IMG/VR virus record: IMGVR_UViG_3300032116_000266
Span: 1 to 54,181 of that record
DNA length: 54,181 nucleotides
Direction: 5' to 3' (one strand)
Origin: a virus
In this document: positions 26,954 through 36,484 of the stretch, one piece after another
Position numbering within the stretch: the first letter of the stretch is position 1
Layout of the letters: each line of letters opens with the position of its first letter
Program-made: the position numbers and the translations under genes
The notes under the pieces: generated by a model
Databases searched by the model: none
Told to the model about the DNA's origin: nothing
The model's input: only the letters and a program-made list of their open reading frames with translations

Positions 26954-29898
26954 TGGCTAGAAAGTTTTTTAGATATCCTCCAAGACCATCAAGCGGTGCT
27001 GGCACATTTTCCGACAATATAGTCGGGTTACAAATAGTGCAAGGGGGTGGATTAACTCAAGGAAACTTTGAATTTACCACAAATATAACTGAAAAATCCA
27101 ATAGGAATTTTAACATAGGTTTATTTTCTGAACCAATTACTTTGGATTCGTTGAATGTTCTCACAGTCAATCAGTCTAGAGAGATTGCGGCGAAAGAGTT
27201 TAGGGTGTTTCCAAATTTTGATTTAAGTGAAATAACAAAATTTAACCTTTACGGATCTTTATCCAAAAGAATTTCTTCTTCAGTCCAAAAAATCATCAAT
27301 TTTTTTCCGGCATCAATAGAAAGTTATAATTTAAAACCTAATTTCACAACCGGATATACTGCGGTAAATATTGAGTTTGATTTTTTGGAAAATACAACAA
27401 CCTTTCAGTTACAGGTTGATGAAATAATAAATCCTTTTGGTGTTGATTTTTCAGTTAATTCTACAAGGAATTTATTGGCAAGAGAAATAACAGTCAGCCC
27501 TCTCCGTGATCTGACAGTTAATTTTGAAAAATATTCACTATATGTAGGTGATGGCGAATATAATGTTCTTTTCATGGAGCCATCGGAAAGTTTGTTTTAT
27601 GGTTATGTAACTTTTATTGTTGAAGGTAATCCATTTCCTAATCAAAAAAATTCCACTGATGATTTGATAATCAGGCCTAATGATTTTTTTGCTGATAGAT
27701 CCTTTATTGAAAATTTTGACGAGGTAGAACAATTTTTACTGAACAGGCTTGTAACTCCCAAATATACTGCTAGTTTTAAGGTCCCTTTTGAAACTAATGA
27801 AGGTGAAATAGTTACGGAAGTAAAGAATGTAACATGGCCTTTGGATGGTGTTTGGAACTTAGATATTAAATCACCAAGTTTTGAGTTTTATTTGACAAAT
27901 TTGAATGAAATTTCGGAACTATTTGATACTTTCAAAACTAATTTAGTATCAAGGTTTTTAACAACGGAATCATTTAAAGAATTTGATACTCCGGATAGAA
28001 AAGTCCAAAAAATATTAGATTTATACGGTAGAAGTTTTGATGAAACGAAAAAATTCATTGACGCTTTAGCTCATATGAATTCTGTGAATTATACTATTAA
28101 GAATGATATACCATCACTATTACTAAAAAACTTATCGGAAACTTTAGGATGGAAAATAAATGTTTCACCAATATCTAGTGATGATTTTCTATCATCAGTA
28201 TTTGGTAATACAAATAAAATAGAATATCCTGGATTTTCAAGAGCGTTAACTCCAACTGAGCTTAATTATCAATTTTATCGTAACTTGATATTAAATTCCG
28301 CATATCTATTCAAATCAAAAGGAACAAGAAAATCAATAGAATTCTTACTCAGATTAGTAGGAGCACCTGAGGCTTTAGTTGAGTTCAATGAATATATCTA
28401 TATAGCGGGGCAAAGGATCAATATGAAGGACTTTGACTCCAAATATCTTGACATTTCAGATGGTATTTTTGTGAGGGAAACACCAAACTTTTTAACAGGA
28501 CCAAATTCTACTTTTACAATATATGGGAATGTGTATACTGCATTCACAATAGATGAAACATATCTCGCGGTAAGTTTGGATAGGGACCAATTTCCTGTTG
28601 ATGATGATGGTTACCCAAAGGCACCGATAGATACTGAGGATTTTTATTTTCAAAAAGGGGCCGGTTGGTTTGAGTTAACAAAAGAACACCAAAGTTCACA
28701 ACAAGTGAATGCAACCGCTAGTACCTTTACAGGTCAGAACACTGATGTACAAACAAGTTTTGAACCATTCTCATACGGGCAAAAATATTTGGATAGATTT
28801 AGGAGTTTTCCATTCATATCTGAAGGTTTCAAGTTAATCAAAACTCAAGATAATAAAAAAAGTTGGCCATCATCTGACACAGATTTGAGAGTAGGGAATT
28901 CTTCAGTAAAGTTTGATGCTTACTACTATGTTGAAAATGAAAAATATATCTTAAACGTTAAAAACGTTGATATATTCATGAATCCCGGACAAGGATTGGT
29001 TTATGATGTGTGGGCAATGTCTAACAAATACGATTATCCAATACCAAGTACCGGATTGACATCGCCATATCCTAAACCTGACGGTGTGGATTGGACAGTT
29101 ATAAATCCACAACCACAAAGAAGATCTTTCTTTGAGTTTGCTCAAACTTTTTGGTTGAATATGATTAATGTTAGAAATAGACAATTCATTTCTGACGGAA
29201 AAACAGGGGGGTATCCGACTTTACAATCAATTTATTTCAGATACTTGGAATCATTACAAACTGTCAATATTCCGAATGATAATTTCACATATAAAACAAT
29301 GATTGATTATGTGAATGGTCTCGGTGACTATTGGGTTAGGTTGGTAGAACAAATGATTCCGGCAACAACTATTTGGATGACCGGAATGAAGTTTGAAAAC
29401 TCAATATTCCATAGACAAAAGTTTGTTTATAGATTGCAGAGAGGATGTCCGATTATACCTGTACCTTGTGATCCGTGTTTCTTCATTACTTCTTTATATG
29501 ATTATAATTGTTTTGATGAAAGTGTTAGTTGTAGTGTTTATCCCACACAACCGTTTAATGTGATTTTAAGTGACATAGTCAACAATTACCAATCTACAAA
29601 TTCTTTGGTTTGTAGCTTGAACACATTGAAGACAAATTGGTATTTGAATCTAAAACTTGATGGGCAAAATTTGATAAATGAATTATTTTATGTTGGTGAA
29701 GGTAATTTAGATGTCCCAAATAATCAAATTTGGAAAAATTCTTTGGATAGTTATTTACCTCAATTGATTCAACAAGGTTTATATTATTCAATTAGTGGAA
29801 ATACTTTATATATTTATAATTCGGGTTGTGATAGTTACCTGAATAATAAAAATCTTACTATAAACATAGGGATTGATTTTTCAATAAGTTGTAATTAA
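26953..29898 (+). CDS. Large baseplate-like protein with tail protein I-like core
   Basis: The protein has 981 residues. Near residues 430-485 it reads FYRNLILNSAYLFKSKGTRK then SIEFLLRLVGAPE, the K-G-T-r--I-f-LRL-G pattern of P2 gpI-like baseplate proteins, preceded by a helical region with FDETKKFIDALAHMNSV. The N-terminal part is beta-rich. The last 100 residues contain LKTNWYLNLKLDGQ, a region of SYLPQLI and a closing NKNLTINIGIDFSISC; the same pattern occurs in the next protein at about residues 610-697, so the two share a domain. I infer a baseplate periphery role where fibres attach. It begins on the last base of the preceding stop (ATAATG). Confidence 0.65.
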   Translation: MARKFFRYPPRPSSGAGTFSDNIVGLQIVQGGGLTQGNFEFTTNITEKSNRNFNIGLFSEPITLDSLNVLTVNQSREIAAKEFRVFPNFDLSEITKFNLYGSLSKRISSSVQKIINFFPASIESYNLKPNFTTGYTAVNIEFDFLENTTTFQLQVDEIINPFGVDFSVNSTRNLLAREITVSPLRDLTVNFEKYSLYVGDGEYNVLFMEPSESLFYGYVTFIVEGNPFPNQKNSTDDLIIRPNDFFADRSFIENFDEVEQFLLNRLVTPKYTASFKVPFETNEGEIVTEVKNVTWPLDGVWNLDIKSPSFEFYLTNLNEISELFDTFKTNLVSRFLTTESFKEFDTPDRKVQKILDLYGRSFDETKKFIDALAHMNSVNYTIKNDIPSLLLKNLSETLGWKINVSPISSDDFLSSVFGNTNKIEYPGFSRALTPTELNYQFYRNLILNSAYLFKSKGTRKSIEFLLRLVGAPEALVEFNEYIYIAGQRINMKDFDSKYLDISDGIFVRETPNFLTGPNSTFTIYGNVYTAFTIDETYLAVSLDRDQFPVDDDGYPKAPIDTEDFYFQKGAGWFELTKEHQSSQQVNATASTFTGQNTDVQTSFEPFSYGQKYLDRFRSFPFISEGFKLIKTQDNKKSWPSSDTDLRVGNSSVKFDAYYYVENEKYILNVKNVDIFMNPGQGLVYDVWAMSNKYDYPIPSTGLTSPYPKPDGVDWTVINPQPQRRSFFEFAQTFWLNMINVRNRQFISDGKTGGYPTLQSIYFRYLESLQTVNIPNDNFTYKTMIDYVNGLGDYWVRLVEQMIPATTIWMTGMKFENSIFHRQKFVYRLQRGCPIIPVPCDPCFFITSLYDYNCFDESVSCSVYPTQPFNVILSDIVNNYQSTNSLVCSLNTLKTNWYLNLKLDGQNLINELFYVGEGNLDVPNNQIWKNSLDSYLPQLIQQGLYYSISGNTLYIYNSGCDSYLNNKNLTINIGIDFSISCN

Positions 29899-32800
29899 TG
29901 AGTATTTTATTTAATAGTTCGGTTACTGGAGATTGTCAGAATCTAAATGTTGGGGCCTTGAGTTTGACTCCAACATCAGGGGTGTCACCATATATTATTG
30001 ATTGGCAAATTCCAAATTTGGGTATTGATGCTCCTGTTACGACTTCATTAAGACAAAACTTATCGGCCGGTACTTATTTAGTTCTTATTACAGATTCTAC
30101 CACACCTGGATCCCCCAACACACAATATGTTTCCTTATCAATATCGTCAGGAGTTTGTTTAAATACTGAATCAATTGATACAAGTTGTGGTTTGAACAAT
30201 GGACAACTCGGAGTTACGGCAACCACAACAAGTTCAAATGCTAATTACTATCTTTATAGTTTAAGTAATGGTTATATCACTTCGGCATCTTCAGTAATTG
30301 GTTATTATTATTTTACAAATCTTTCCGCCGATACGTATTATGTTAATGTATTTGATCAGGGGGGGTGTTCAGGAACAACTTCGTCTTGCATTGTTCAAGG
30401 ATCTGATGAACTTGATTTTGGGTTCTTCGTTGTTAATAATTCATTTTGTGCTGGCAGCCCAACAGGAAGAATTTATGTTACCGGTCAGACAGGGACTCCA
30501 CCTTATAGTTACTTGTGGTCTAATCTACAGACAACACCATCTATATCAGGATTGACACCGGGCGTTTATGACGTTACGATAACAGATTCTCAAGGATGTG
30601 TGAAAACAAAGTCAACTGTTGTTGGCAGTGTTAATCCATTATCAATCATCAATTACATAACTACATCACCTGGTTGCTTTCAATCAGATGGTCAAATAAT
30701 TGTTAATATAAGCGGGGGGACCGGACCTTATTATTATTCACTTTCAAATGGTGCTTACGATATAACTTACTCACAATCTGTAGCATTTAGTAATTTAGGA
30801 CAAGGAAGTTATACAGTTGTGGTTGTTGATGCGGGTTTGTGTAGTGTTACTGGTACAACTAGCTTATCCACAATTGATGCTTTTAGTGTTGTGAACTTAA
30901 CACCAAGCGGATCAACTTGTAATAGTAATGACGGAAGTGTTAATATAACTTTACTTGGCGGATTAACGCCTTATACATACCAACTGACTGATTCATCAGG
31001 TAACACCCAATCTGTCACAACTAATTCCATTTCAAGAACATTTACTAATCTTAGTACAGGTGTATATACAATAAAAATCACTAATCCTAGCGCTTGTATT
31101 TACCAAAACACCTTTACAATAACCAATACAAATAAATTTAATATATCTACTTCTGTTTCAGATGCTTCATGTGGGTTATCTAACGGAAGTGTTACTATAA
31201 ATGTAGATACACCAGGAATTTACTCATATTACTTGAATGGATTGACATTCTTAAATACATCAAACACTACTCATTCCTTCAATGCATTAACGGCAGGAAT
31301 TTATAACTTAGAAGTCAAGGATTCTACAGGATGTTCTCAAAAAAATGTCATTCAAGTCAAAACTACTCAATCAGTTGATTTTACATTATTATCCACGGGT
31401 TGTGGTTCTGGTTCAGAAGGAACTATCACATCTCTTATTACATCAGGAGTTCCACCATACACATTTCAATGGTCTTCAAACGTTAATGGACAAACCGGTA
31501 TATATGTGACAGGTTTAACTGCTGGAACATACTCTTTAAAATTAACAGATTCAAATAATTGTTCAACAACTAAAAATACCAACGTTGTTTGTCAAAAAAA
31601 ATATTTTTCTTATCAAACATACGAAGTATGTGATGGTATTTTCACCCAAACTGCCGCAACAAAAAATGGGATGTTTGAAATGTTAAATCAAGGTTATCTT
31701 GATCTGATTTCAGGTGAAACTAATTGTAAACTAAATAGTGCGGTATTTTATTTAGAGGTTGATGTTGCTGGAACTGCTTATACTAAAAATTTATTCACAA
31801 CTACAAGTTTATTGTCTTATCCTTCGGATCAAGATTATATCAATGGATTGAAGAGTGTATTAGAAGGAATTACGGGTATTGGTTCTGTTATAATAGATGT
31901 GACCAACAATACCATCAAAGTAAGTTCTGATTGTTCCTATTTATTGTCTAACAAAAATATAAAAGTTAGTTTGGAAATTGATTATGATATATGTTGTGTG
32001 GAACCAACACCAACTCCAACTAATACACCCACCAACACTCAAACTCCAACAAACACACCTACTAATACCGAAACTCCAACAAACACTCCAACACAAACTA
32101 ACACTCCAACCAATACAGAAACACCAACTAATACGCCAACTCAGACTTCTACAAGTAATACTCCTACACCTACGCCAACCCCCAATGAAACTCCCACACA
32201 AACACCAACAAGTCAAACTCCCACTCCGACACCGACTGAAACCTCAACTCAAACACCAACACCTACTCAAACCCCAACTCAAACCACAACTCAAACATCT
32301 ACACCAACGCAAACTCAAACACAAACACAGACACCTACCACATCAATAACCCCATCGCAAACTAATATTGCGGGATGCGGCGGAGCTTGTTGTACACCAA
32401 CCATATCTTCTGTTCAAACAACTATATCCGGACAGTACCAACTGACATTTAGTGTTGGAGCTTGTTCAAATAGTTGTGTAACCAATGCGATAGTTTATTA
32501 CAAAAAATCTTACCAATCAACATATTCGTCAACATTTGTATCAATAAGTAGTTACGGACCTCTAACGGTGGACGTTACAAGTGCAGTTAATAGTACTCCT
32601 AAAGATTATTTCCCAATTGATTTCAAAATTAAGGCGATATGTCCTTCAAGTACAAGTGCGGAATCACCGGTGTTTCAATTTGAACCTTGTATCACATATC
32701 AAGCGCTAGGATTCGGAACTCAATCAATCACGGGCAAATTATGTAGTTCAATAACATCCGCAAGTCATATTGTACCGGCGGGACAGTGTATTTGTATTAG

Positions 32801-32900
32801 AGGGTTCGCAGCGTATTCTCCCGGAACTTTTAGTTCAATATCAAGTGAATATTGTAGGACAGGATATTGTGCGGGAGGATGTAGTCCGTGTACTTCATAA
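29898..32900 (+). CDS. Tail fibre/adhesin with SprB-type repeats and Thr-Pro stalk
   Basis: The protein has 1000 residues. Residues 1-560 hold about seven Ig-like units of the SprB kind: C-----G-i-v--GGt-PY-Y-W, then GLTPGVYDVTITDSQGC. SprB repeats are best known from the flavobacterial gliding adhesin SprB. Residues about 565-697 include the domain shared with the end of the preceding protein (LLSNKNIKVSLEIDYDICC). Residues about 703-822 are a Thr-Pro-rich linker of TPT/TNTP/TQTP units. The last about 180 residues start with a cysteine-rich piece (GCGGACC) and look like a fibronectin-like beta domain ending in more cysteines. The gene starts on the preceding stop (TAATG). Host-surface binding is inferred. 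Confidence 0.75.
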   Translation: MSILFNSSVTGDCQNLNVGALSLTPTSGVSPYIIDWQIPNLGIDAPVTTSLRQNLSAGTYLVLITDSTTPGSPNTQYVSLSISSGVCLNTESIDTSCGLNNGQLGVTATTTSSNANYYLYSLSNGYITSASSVIGYYYFTNLSADTYYVNVFDQGGCSGTTSSCIVQGSDELDFGFFVVNNSFCAGSPTGRIYVTGQTGTPPYSYLWSNLQTTPSISGLTPGVYDVTITDSQGCVKTKSTVVGSVNPLSIINYITTSPGCFQSDGQIIVNISGGTGPYYYSLSNGAYDITYSQSVAFSNLGQGSYTVVVVDAGLCSVTGTTSLSTIDAFSVVNLTPSGSTCNSNDGSVNITLLGGLTPYTYQLTDSSGNTQSVTTNSISRTFTNLSTGVYTIKITNPSACIYQNTFTITNTNKFNISTSVSDASCGLSNGSVTINVDTPGIYSYYLNGLTFLNTSNTTHSFNALTAGIYNLEVKDSTGCSQKNVIQVKTTQSVDFTLLSTGCGSGSEGTITSLITSGVPPYTFQWSSNVNGQTGIYVTGLTAGTYSLKLTDSNNCSTTKNTNVVCQKKYFSYQTYEVCDGIFTQTAATKNGMFEMLNQGYLDLISGETNCKLNSAVFYLEVDVAGTAYTKNLFTTTSLLSYPSDQDYINGLKSVLEGITGIGSVIIDVTNNTIKVSSDCSYLLSNKNIKVSLEIDYDICCVEPTPTPTNTPTNTQTPTNTPTNTETPTNTPTQTNTPTNTETPTNTPTQTSTSNTPTPTPTPNETPTQTPTSQTPTPTPTETSTQTPTPTQTPTQTTTQTSTPTQTQTQTQTPTTSITPSQTNIAGCGGACCTPTISSVQTTISGQYQLTFSVGACSNSCVTNAIVYYKKSYQSTYSSTFVSISSYGPLTVDVTSAVNSTPKDYFPIDFKIKAICPSSTSAESPVFQFEPCITYQALGFGTQSITGKLCSSITSASHIVPAGQCICIRGFAAYSPGTFSSISSEYCRTGYCAGGCSPCTS
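32004..32364. repeat. Thr-Pro linker DNA repeat in SprB-type fibre gene
   Basis: Imperfect repeats with 6-nt sub-periods encode [11 protein letters not shown] and TQTP units. The DNA is close to that of the linkers at 33150-33520 and 37316-37893, giving patches of similarity among three fibre genes. Confidence 0.85.
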
Positions 32901-32982
32901 ACTATAAATTTTTAAATTTTAAAATATACCCGCGTCAATTGAAATATTAAGTGTCACCGGTACATCGCCATATCAAGTAATT

Positions 32983-35247
32983 GTGTGTGATGTAAATCAA
33001 AGTGTGTGCGAAGATTATGGTAACTATATAGTTTTACCAATAAATATAAATCTTTCATCCACATTCACTAATTCTCCTGCCGTTTTAATAAAAGTAATTG
33101 ATTCATTTGGTTGTGAGGCGATATTGATTGATGACTGTATTTCGCCCCCCACTCCAACCCCTACAAATACTGTAACCCCAACTCAAACAACAACACAAAC
33201 CCCAACTAATACTGAAACACCAACTCAAACATCAAGTGTAACTCCAACAAACACACCTACAAATACAGAAACACCAACCCCAACTAATACTGGAACACCA
33301 ACTCAAACATCAAGCGAAACACCAACCAATACACCAACAAATACCGAAACACCCACTCCAACTAACACAGAAACCCCAACTCAAACACCAACAAATACTG
33401 AAACACCAACACCCACTAATACAGAAACTCCAACACAAACAGCATCAGAAACCCCAACTAATACTCCAACTAATACAGAAACTCCAACCCAAACTCCAAC
33501 TCAAACTCCAACACCAACTGTAATTTTACCATCTTTCCAAGCGAGGATAAACACAACATTAACTAGTGTCGGTAGTTCGCCATCAAATCAGTTTGCACTT
33601 CCATTAGTTAGTGCGGGAACTTATAATATGATAGTTGATTGGGGAGATTCGGGCCCTACAGATTATATAACAACTTGGAATAGTCCATTAACCGCACATA
33701 CATATACAACTCCCGGAATTTATGACGTTACGGTATACGCTTATCCGGGAAATTTCAGAGGTTTCAGATTTAATAACTCGGGAGATAGGTTAAAAATGTT
33801 ACATGTTAATAGGTGGGGACCTGTACAACTTCAATCAACAGGGGCGACATTTTTGGGGTCTTACTTTTATGGTTGTTCCAATTTAAGACTTACAGGAACA
33901 ACAGATGTAATAAATTTAAGTGGATCTACAAACCTGACCCAAATGTTTAGATCATGTACAAGTCTCACTACAATAAATAATGTCAATTCTTGGAACACTT
34001 CAAATGTTACAAACATGAGCAATATGTTTCAAGGATGTACATTCTTTAACGACGATTTGAGTGGATGGACAACATCCGCGGTAACAACCATGGCATCAAT
34101 GTTTTCATCTTGTAATACGTTTAATAAAAATATCGGTAATTGGGATACATCAAAAGTCACAACCTTCAATACGATGTTTGAAAATGCTGCAAATTTTGAT
34201 AATGCTGGTAATAATTCAATTAACAATTGGGTTACTTCTGCGGCCACTGCCATGAATTATATGTTTTTCAATGCGGTCAAATTCAATAGGAATGTTGGTT
34301 CTTGGAATGTATCCAAAGTTCAGGCTTTCGGTTATATGTTTGGACAAGCAACATTATTTAACAATAATAATAACCCTTCTATTAGTGGTTGGACAACATC
34401 CGCGGCAACTCAAATGGGTCATATGTTTTATGCAACATCTTTTAATCAACCCATAGGTAGTTGGGATGTAAGAAATGTCACAACTTCGTTTGCAAACAGT
34501 AATGGATTTCATAGCACATTTGCCAGTTCACCATTCAATCAAGATATCGGAGCTTGGAATGTTTCCGCGGCAACTTTTTTTAGAAGAACATTCGGATCTG
34601 CGTTTAATAATGGAGGAAGCCCTTCAATAAGTGGATGGAGTACGGGCAACGTTGTTGATTTTGGGTCAACTTTTTTAGGGACAAGTTTCAATCAACCGAT
34701 TGGTAGCTGGAATACTTCTAAGGTGACTAATTTTTCATCCATGCTTTCATGTTCAGGGTTTAACCAAAATATCGGTAGTTGGAATACATCTGCCGCAACA
34801 AACATGAATTCCATGTTTGCATCAAACTCATCTTTCAACAATTCCGGATCTACCTCAATATCCGGTTGGAACGTCTCAAATGTTACAGACATGACTTCTA
34901 TGTTTAGGGGTGCTTCATTATTCAATCAACCAATAGATTCTTGGAATGTTAGTAATGTTAGGGACATGACTAATATGTTCAATGATGCAATCGCTTTCAA
35001 CCAACCTATAAGTGGTTGGTCAGCATCTTCTGTTACTGCGTTTACAGGATTTATGACAGGTAAAACATTCTCAAACTATTCAACTGCAAATTATGATAGT
35101 TTATTAAATAGTTGGTCAAGCAAGATATTAAAATCCGGATTGACTATAAATTTTGGAACTATAAAGTATACTGTTGCAGGACAATCAGGTAGAAACACTC
35201 TTACAGGAAGTCCTTATAATTGGGTTATAATAGATGGGGGATTATAG
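32983..35247 (+). CDS. Tail fibre with Thr-Pro stalk and DUF285/BspA-type repeats
   Basis: From GTG 32983 the protein has 754 residues. The frame is open back to 32923, and the upstream text ([19 protein letters not shown]) matches the N-terminus of the 73-residue protein at 39810, with ATA at 32926 exactly where that gene has ATG. The true start may be ATA 32926, or the ATG was lost. A short N-terminal module is followed by a Thr-Pro stalk (residues about 56-179), a PKD-like unit (IVDWGDSGP, about 219) and about 14 DUF285 units of the form W-xSxVT-M--MF---FN, a repeat family of surface proteins. A paralogue without stalk lies at 41401. Receptor binding is inferred. Confidence 0.78.
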   Translation: MCDVNQSVCEDYGNYIVLPININLSSTFTNSPAVLIKVIDSFGCEAILIDDCISPPTPTPTNTVTPTQTTTQTPTNTETPTQTSSVTPTNTPTNTETPTPTNTGTPTQTSSETPTNTPTNTETPTPTNTETPTQTPTNTETPTPTNTETPTQTASETPTNTPTNTETPTQTPTQTPTPTVILPSFQARINTTLTSVGSSPSNQFALPLVSAGTYNMIVDWGDSGPTDYITTWNSPLTAHTYTTPGIYDVTVYAYPGNFRGFRFNNSGDRLKMLHVNRWGPVQLQSTGATFLGSYFYGCSNLRLTGTTDVINLSGSTNLTQMFRSCTSLTTINNVNSWNTSNVTNMSNMFQGCTFFNDDLSGWTTSAVTTMASMFSSCNTFNKNIGNWDTSKVTTFNTMFENAANFDNAGNNSINNWVTSAATAMNYMFFNAVKFNRNVGSWNVSKVQAFGYMFGQATLFNNNNNPSISGWTTSAATQMGHMFYATSFNQPIGSWDVRNVTTSFANSNGFHSTFASSPFNQDIGAWNVSAATFFRRTFGSAFNNGGSPSISGWSTGNVVDFGSTFLGTSFNQPIGSWNTSKVTNFSSMLSCSGFNQNIGSWNTSAATNMNSMFASNSSFNNSGSTSISGWNVSNVTDMTSMFRGASLFNQPIDSWNVSNVRDMTNMFNDAIAFNQPISGWSASSVTAFTGFMTGKTFSNYSTANYDSLLNSWSSKILKSGLTINFGTIKYTVAGQSGRNTLTGSPYNWVIIDGGL
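33150..33520. repeat. Thr-Pro linker DNA repeat in first DUF285 fibre gene
   Basis: Imperfect repeats encode [11 protein letters not shown]-like units in residues about 56-179. The DNA resembles the linkers of the neighbouring fibre genes. Confidence 0.85.
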
Positions 35248-35421
35248 ATTTTCTTTTTTTGGTGTATCTATTTTATTTATTTTTTCCATCAGTTTTAGAC
35301 TATCTAAATAATTTTTTTCTAATCTCTTAATTGTTTTTTCATCAGCACACCTATCACAAGCGATATAATAATCTCTTTCTGCGTCTTCAACTAATTTTTG
35401 TATAGTTTTCAAAAGTTTCAT
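35242..35421 (-). CDS. 59-residue minus-strand protein inside fibre block
   Basis: This small frame starts at ATG 35421 on the minus strand and ends at 35242, overlapping the end of the DUF285 fibre gene by 6 nt tail to tail. The product is [19 protein letters not shown], then [10 protein letters not shown] and a charged helix ending KKENL. It fills a 240-nt gap that is otherwise empty, has a sensible amino-acid mix for a small helical protein, and has a TATTTATG element just upstream of its ATG. It is the only minus-strand gene I support in the window. Function is unknown; CDRC could bind metal or form a disulfide. As a short frame it could still be chance. Confidence 0.55.
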   Translation of the reverse strand: MKLLKTIQKLVEDAERDYYIACDRCADEKTIKRLEKNYLDSLKLMEKINKIDTPKKENL

Positions 35422-35425
35422 ATAT

Positions 35426-35433
35426 CATAAATA
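35426..35433 (-). promoter_or_regulatory. TATTTATG element before minus-strand small gene
   Basis: Read on the minus strand, TATTTATG lies 4 nt before the ATG at 35421. It is the same kind of site as those before plus-strand genes, which supports the small gene being real. Confidence 0.3.
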
Positions 35434-35487
35434 TATCATAGAATATTCTATTTAGATTGAAACATAAAATATTATTTTTTAGTTTAT

Positions 35488-36468
35488 ATGTCCAAATTAA
35501 TTTATGTAACCGCACAACCTGATGTTCAGTATTTTCATTGGCAGTGCGAAGTTTATAGTCATAATTTTGTTGAAAAAGGTGTAAACCCATCAGATATACA
35601 TATGATTTTTGGTATGGTAAACACAAACAAACCATCCAAAAGAGCTATGGAATTAAGAAAAGAAGGGTTCAATGTTCATTTTTATGAAGATAAACGAGAC
35701 ACTAAAAATTATATTCCAAGTATAAAACCATATTTGATTTCACAATGGTTAAAAAGTTTTCCAAAATATGGTGAGTGTTTTTTTTTACATGATGCGGACA
35801 TTATTTTCCGGGAAAAACCTAATTATGAAAAATACCTGAAAGACAATGTATGTTATTTAGCCGACACAAAATCTTATTTATCTTACGATTATCTTAAATA
35901 TTGCGATGACCTGTATTCAAAAAATTATGGATTGAAAAGTAATGAATTCATCAATGGAATGATAGATATTTTTGGTATCGGATTGGATTGTGTAATTAAA
36001 AATAATGATAATACAGGAGGTGGTCAGTATATAATAAAAAAAACAAATTATAAAAATTGGTTCAAAATATATAATGATTCAAATAGCCTGTATAACTATT
36101 TAGTGGAGTTTACAAATACTCATCCGGTATCTAAAGGGATCCAAGTTTGGACTGCTGAAATGTGGGCATTGATTTGGAATTTATGGTGTTTAAAAAAAGA
36201 AACAAAAATAATTGAGGATTTGGATTTTTCGTGGGCTACAGATGATATTGATATTTACTATAAAAAACCAATATTACATATGGCTGGAGTCCTTGAAATA
36301 GAAAAAAATAATAAATTTTTTAAAGGAGAATTTATTGAATGTGACCCTATTCAAAAACTTAGGGAAAATGAAAACTTTTTTGAATACGTTGATAAAAGAA
36401 GTTCCACAATAAAATATACTGAAGTTTTGAAATCTTTATTTCAAAAACAAAATTCGGATTATTTATAA
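35488..36468 (+). CDS. Glycosyltransferase, resembling peptidyl (hydroxyproline/serine) O-glycosyltransferases
   Basis: The protein has 326 residues. FFLHDADIIF (about 98-107) gives a D-x-D motif for metal-nucleotide-sugar binding in a GT-A fold. The layout YFHWQCEVYSHNF (15-27), KPYLISQWL (80-88), D-x-D, GGGQYIIKK (178-185), and QVWTAEMWAL (219-228) resembles plant hydroxyproline O-arabinosyltransferase and serine O-galactosyltransferase families, which share a WQ segment, a WL helix before the D-D motif, and a W--EMYA segment. No membrane segment is seen, so it acts in the cytoplasm. It sits among fibre genes with Thr-Pro stalks, so the stalks are the likely acceptors; this is inference. 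The family link comes from motif layout and needs a profile search. Confidence 0.65.
   Translation: MSKLIYVTAQPDVQYFHWQCEVYSHNFVEKGVNPSDIHMIFGMVNTNKPSKRAMELRKEGFNVHFYEDKRDTKNYIPSIKPYLISQWLKSFPKYGECFFLHDADIIFREKPNYEKYLKDNVCYLADTKSYLSYDYLKYCDDLYSKNYGLKSNEFINGMIDIFGIGLDCVIKNNDNTGGGQYIIKKTNYKNWFKIYNDSNSLYNYLVEFTNTHPVSKGIQVWTAEMWALIWNLWCLKKETKIIEDLDFSWATDDIDIYYKKPILHMAGVLEIEKNNKFFKGEFIECDPIQKLRENENFFEYVDKRSSTIKYTEVLKSLFQKQNSDYL
36460..36467 (+). promoter_or_regulatory. TATTTATA element before 1103-residue fibre gene
   Basis: The site overlaps the stop of the glycosyltransferase gene and lies 17 nt before ATG 36485. It is one of the nine TATTTAT sites. Confidence 0.35.
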
Positions 36469-36484
36469 TATTGAAGTTTAATTT

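Noticed and set aside
31941-32349. Frames on both strands opposite or shifted from the stalk at 32004-32364
   Set aside because: Low-complexity shadows of the Thr-Pro repeats.
35387-35635. Longer minus-strand frame opposite the glycosyltransferase start
   Set aside because: It overlaps the beginning of a well-supported gene and lacks recognisable features; the 59-residue frame at 35242-35421 is the better minus-strand candidate.
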